DNA of 6,166 nt. It comes from Alphaproteobacteria bacterium. GTDB lineage: Bacteria; Pseudomonadota; Alphaproteobacteria; Rhodospirillales; Rhodospirillaceae. The notes below the pieces were generated by a model. The model searched no databases. It saw only the letters and a list, made by a program, of their open reading frames with translations, and was not told the DNA's origin. Positions 5,673-6,166 of the stretch are shown in pieces. The stretch is taken from contig JADGDA010000154.1 of the NCBI GenBank assembly GCA_015228695.1, positions 1 to 6,166 of the forward strand, in the 5' to 3' direction. The position numbers and the translations under genes were made by a program. Each line of letters opens with the position of its first letter. The first letter of the stretch is position 1.

Positions 5673-6166
5673 AGCCTTTGCCCAGGCCCTGACGCACCAC
5701 CGGGCCGGCCGGCTGGCCGAGGCCGAGGGGCTGTACCGCGCGGTTCTGCGGGAGACACCCGGCCACCCCGACGCCCACCACAATCTCGGGATGATTGCGC
5801 TCCAGGTCGGCAAGGCGGCCCAGGGGCTCCCCCATTTCGAGGCGGCGCGGGCGGCGAGTCCCGACCATCCCCAATTCCGGATGAGCCACGCCGAGGCCCT
5901 GCTTGCCGCCGGAGACGTGCAGGCGGCCTGGGACCTGGTGGAGCGGGACCGGCAGGCAGGCCGCTCCGACGCCGATTTTATCGACCTGTGGACGAGAACC
6001 CGGCGCGCCCTGTCCAGGGGATTTTACAACCACGGCAACATCTTGATTCAGGACGGGCGGTTCGAGGACGCCGTGGCGTATTTCCGCCGCGCACTCGAAC
6101 TGGAACCGGACTTCTCCGAGGCCCTCAACAATCTCGGGGGCTCCTTCATGAAACTGGGCCGGTTCG
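5659..6166 (+). CDS. TPR protein, N-terminal part (paralog of the upstream glycosyltransferase; cut by window end)
   Basis: 169 residues are visible and the frame is still open at the right edge. Residues 1-63 match the start of the upstream glycosyltransferase at 42 of 63 positions without gaps, including AGRL-AEAE and HNLGMIALQVG. A similar AEALLA-GD segment (78-86) follows. After a linker about 10 residues shorter, a second TPR block begins near 119 (FYNHGNILIQDGRFEDAVAYF) and continues into SEALNNLGGSFMKLGRF. The visible part is therefore co-linear with the first ~180 residues of the neighbour. The C-terminal domain is outside the window. By paralogy it may be another GT41-type glycosyltransferase, but the first gene of the cluster shows that the same style of TPR arm can carry a different enzyme. 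The start overlaps the upstream stop by 14 nt, which suggests coupled translation. Confidence 0.9.
   Translation, partial: MTADEAFAQALTHHRAGRLAEAEGLYRAVLRETPGHPDAHHNLGMIALQVGKAAQGLPHFEAARAASPDHPQFRMSHAEALLAAGDVQAAWDLVERDRQAGRSDADFIDLWTRTRRALSRGFYNHGNILIQDGRFEDAVAYFRRALELEPDFSEALNNLGGSFMKLGRF

Overview
The window is GC-rich bacterial DNA with very dense coding. It most resembles an alphaproteobacterium, and my best guess is Rhodospirillales (Magnetospirillum/Rhodospirillum-like). This rests on the style of the DnaG and YqeY proteins, on yqeY sitting directly upstream of dnaG, and on the strong G/C preference at third codon positions. The lineage is an inference, because there is no rRNA or other taxonomic marker here.

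Region 1 (1-1869, minus strand) is conserved housekeeping DNA. A GatB/YqeY-domain gene (1411-1869) is followed after 22 nt by dnaG, encoding DNA primase (start at 1388). The primase runs off the left edge without its C-terminal helicase-binding domain. A plausible sigma-70 promoter (1900-1928) and an SD element (1878-1881) precede yqeY. In many alphaproteobacteria rpoD follows dnaG, so the sigma factor gene may lie just beyond the left edge.

Region 2 (1870-2037) is a 168-bp divergent intergenic region. It holds the putative yqeY promoter, a perfect 7-bp inverted repeat (1946-1963) and a pair of overlapping, mutually exclusive short hairpins (2000-2018) in the likely leader of the plus-strand genes.

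Region 3 (2038 to the right edge, plus strand) is a tightly packed run of at least three genes encoding tetratricopeptide-repeat (TPR) proteins. The first (2038-3402) joins TPRs to a CmcI-like, SAM-dependent methyltransferase-fold domain. The second (3408-5672) joins TPRs to a SPINDLY/O-GlcNAc-transferase-like GT41 glycosyltransferase domain. The third (5659 to the edge) starts with a TPR module clearly paralogous to that of the second and is cut by the window end. Gene junctions of +5 and -14 nt indicate one transcription unit with translational coupling. The simplest reading is a protein- or glycan-modification cluster that adds sugars and perhaps methyl groups, with TPR arms selecting the acceptors. 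The acceptor is not identifiable here. There are no RNA genes, CRISPR arrays, insertion sequences or convincing terminators in the window.
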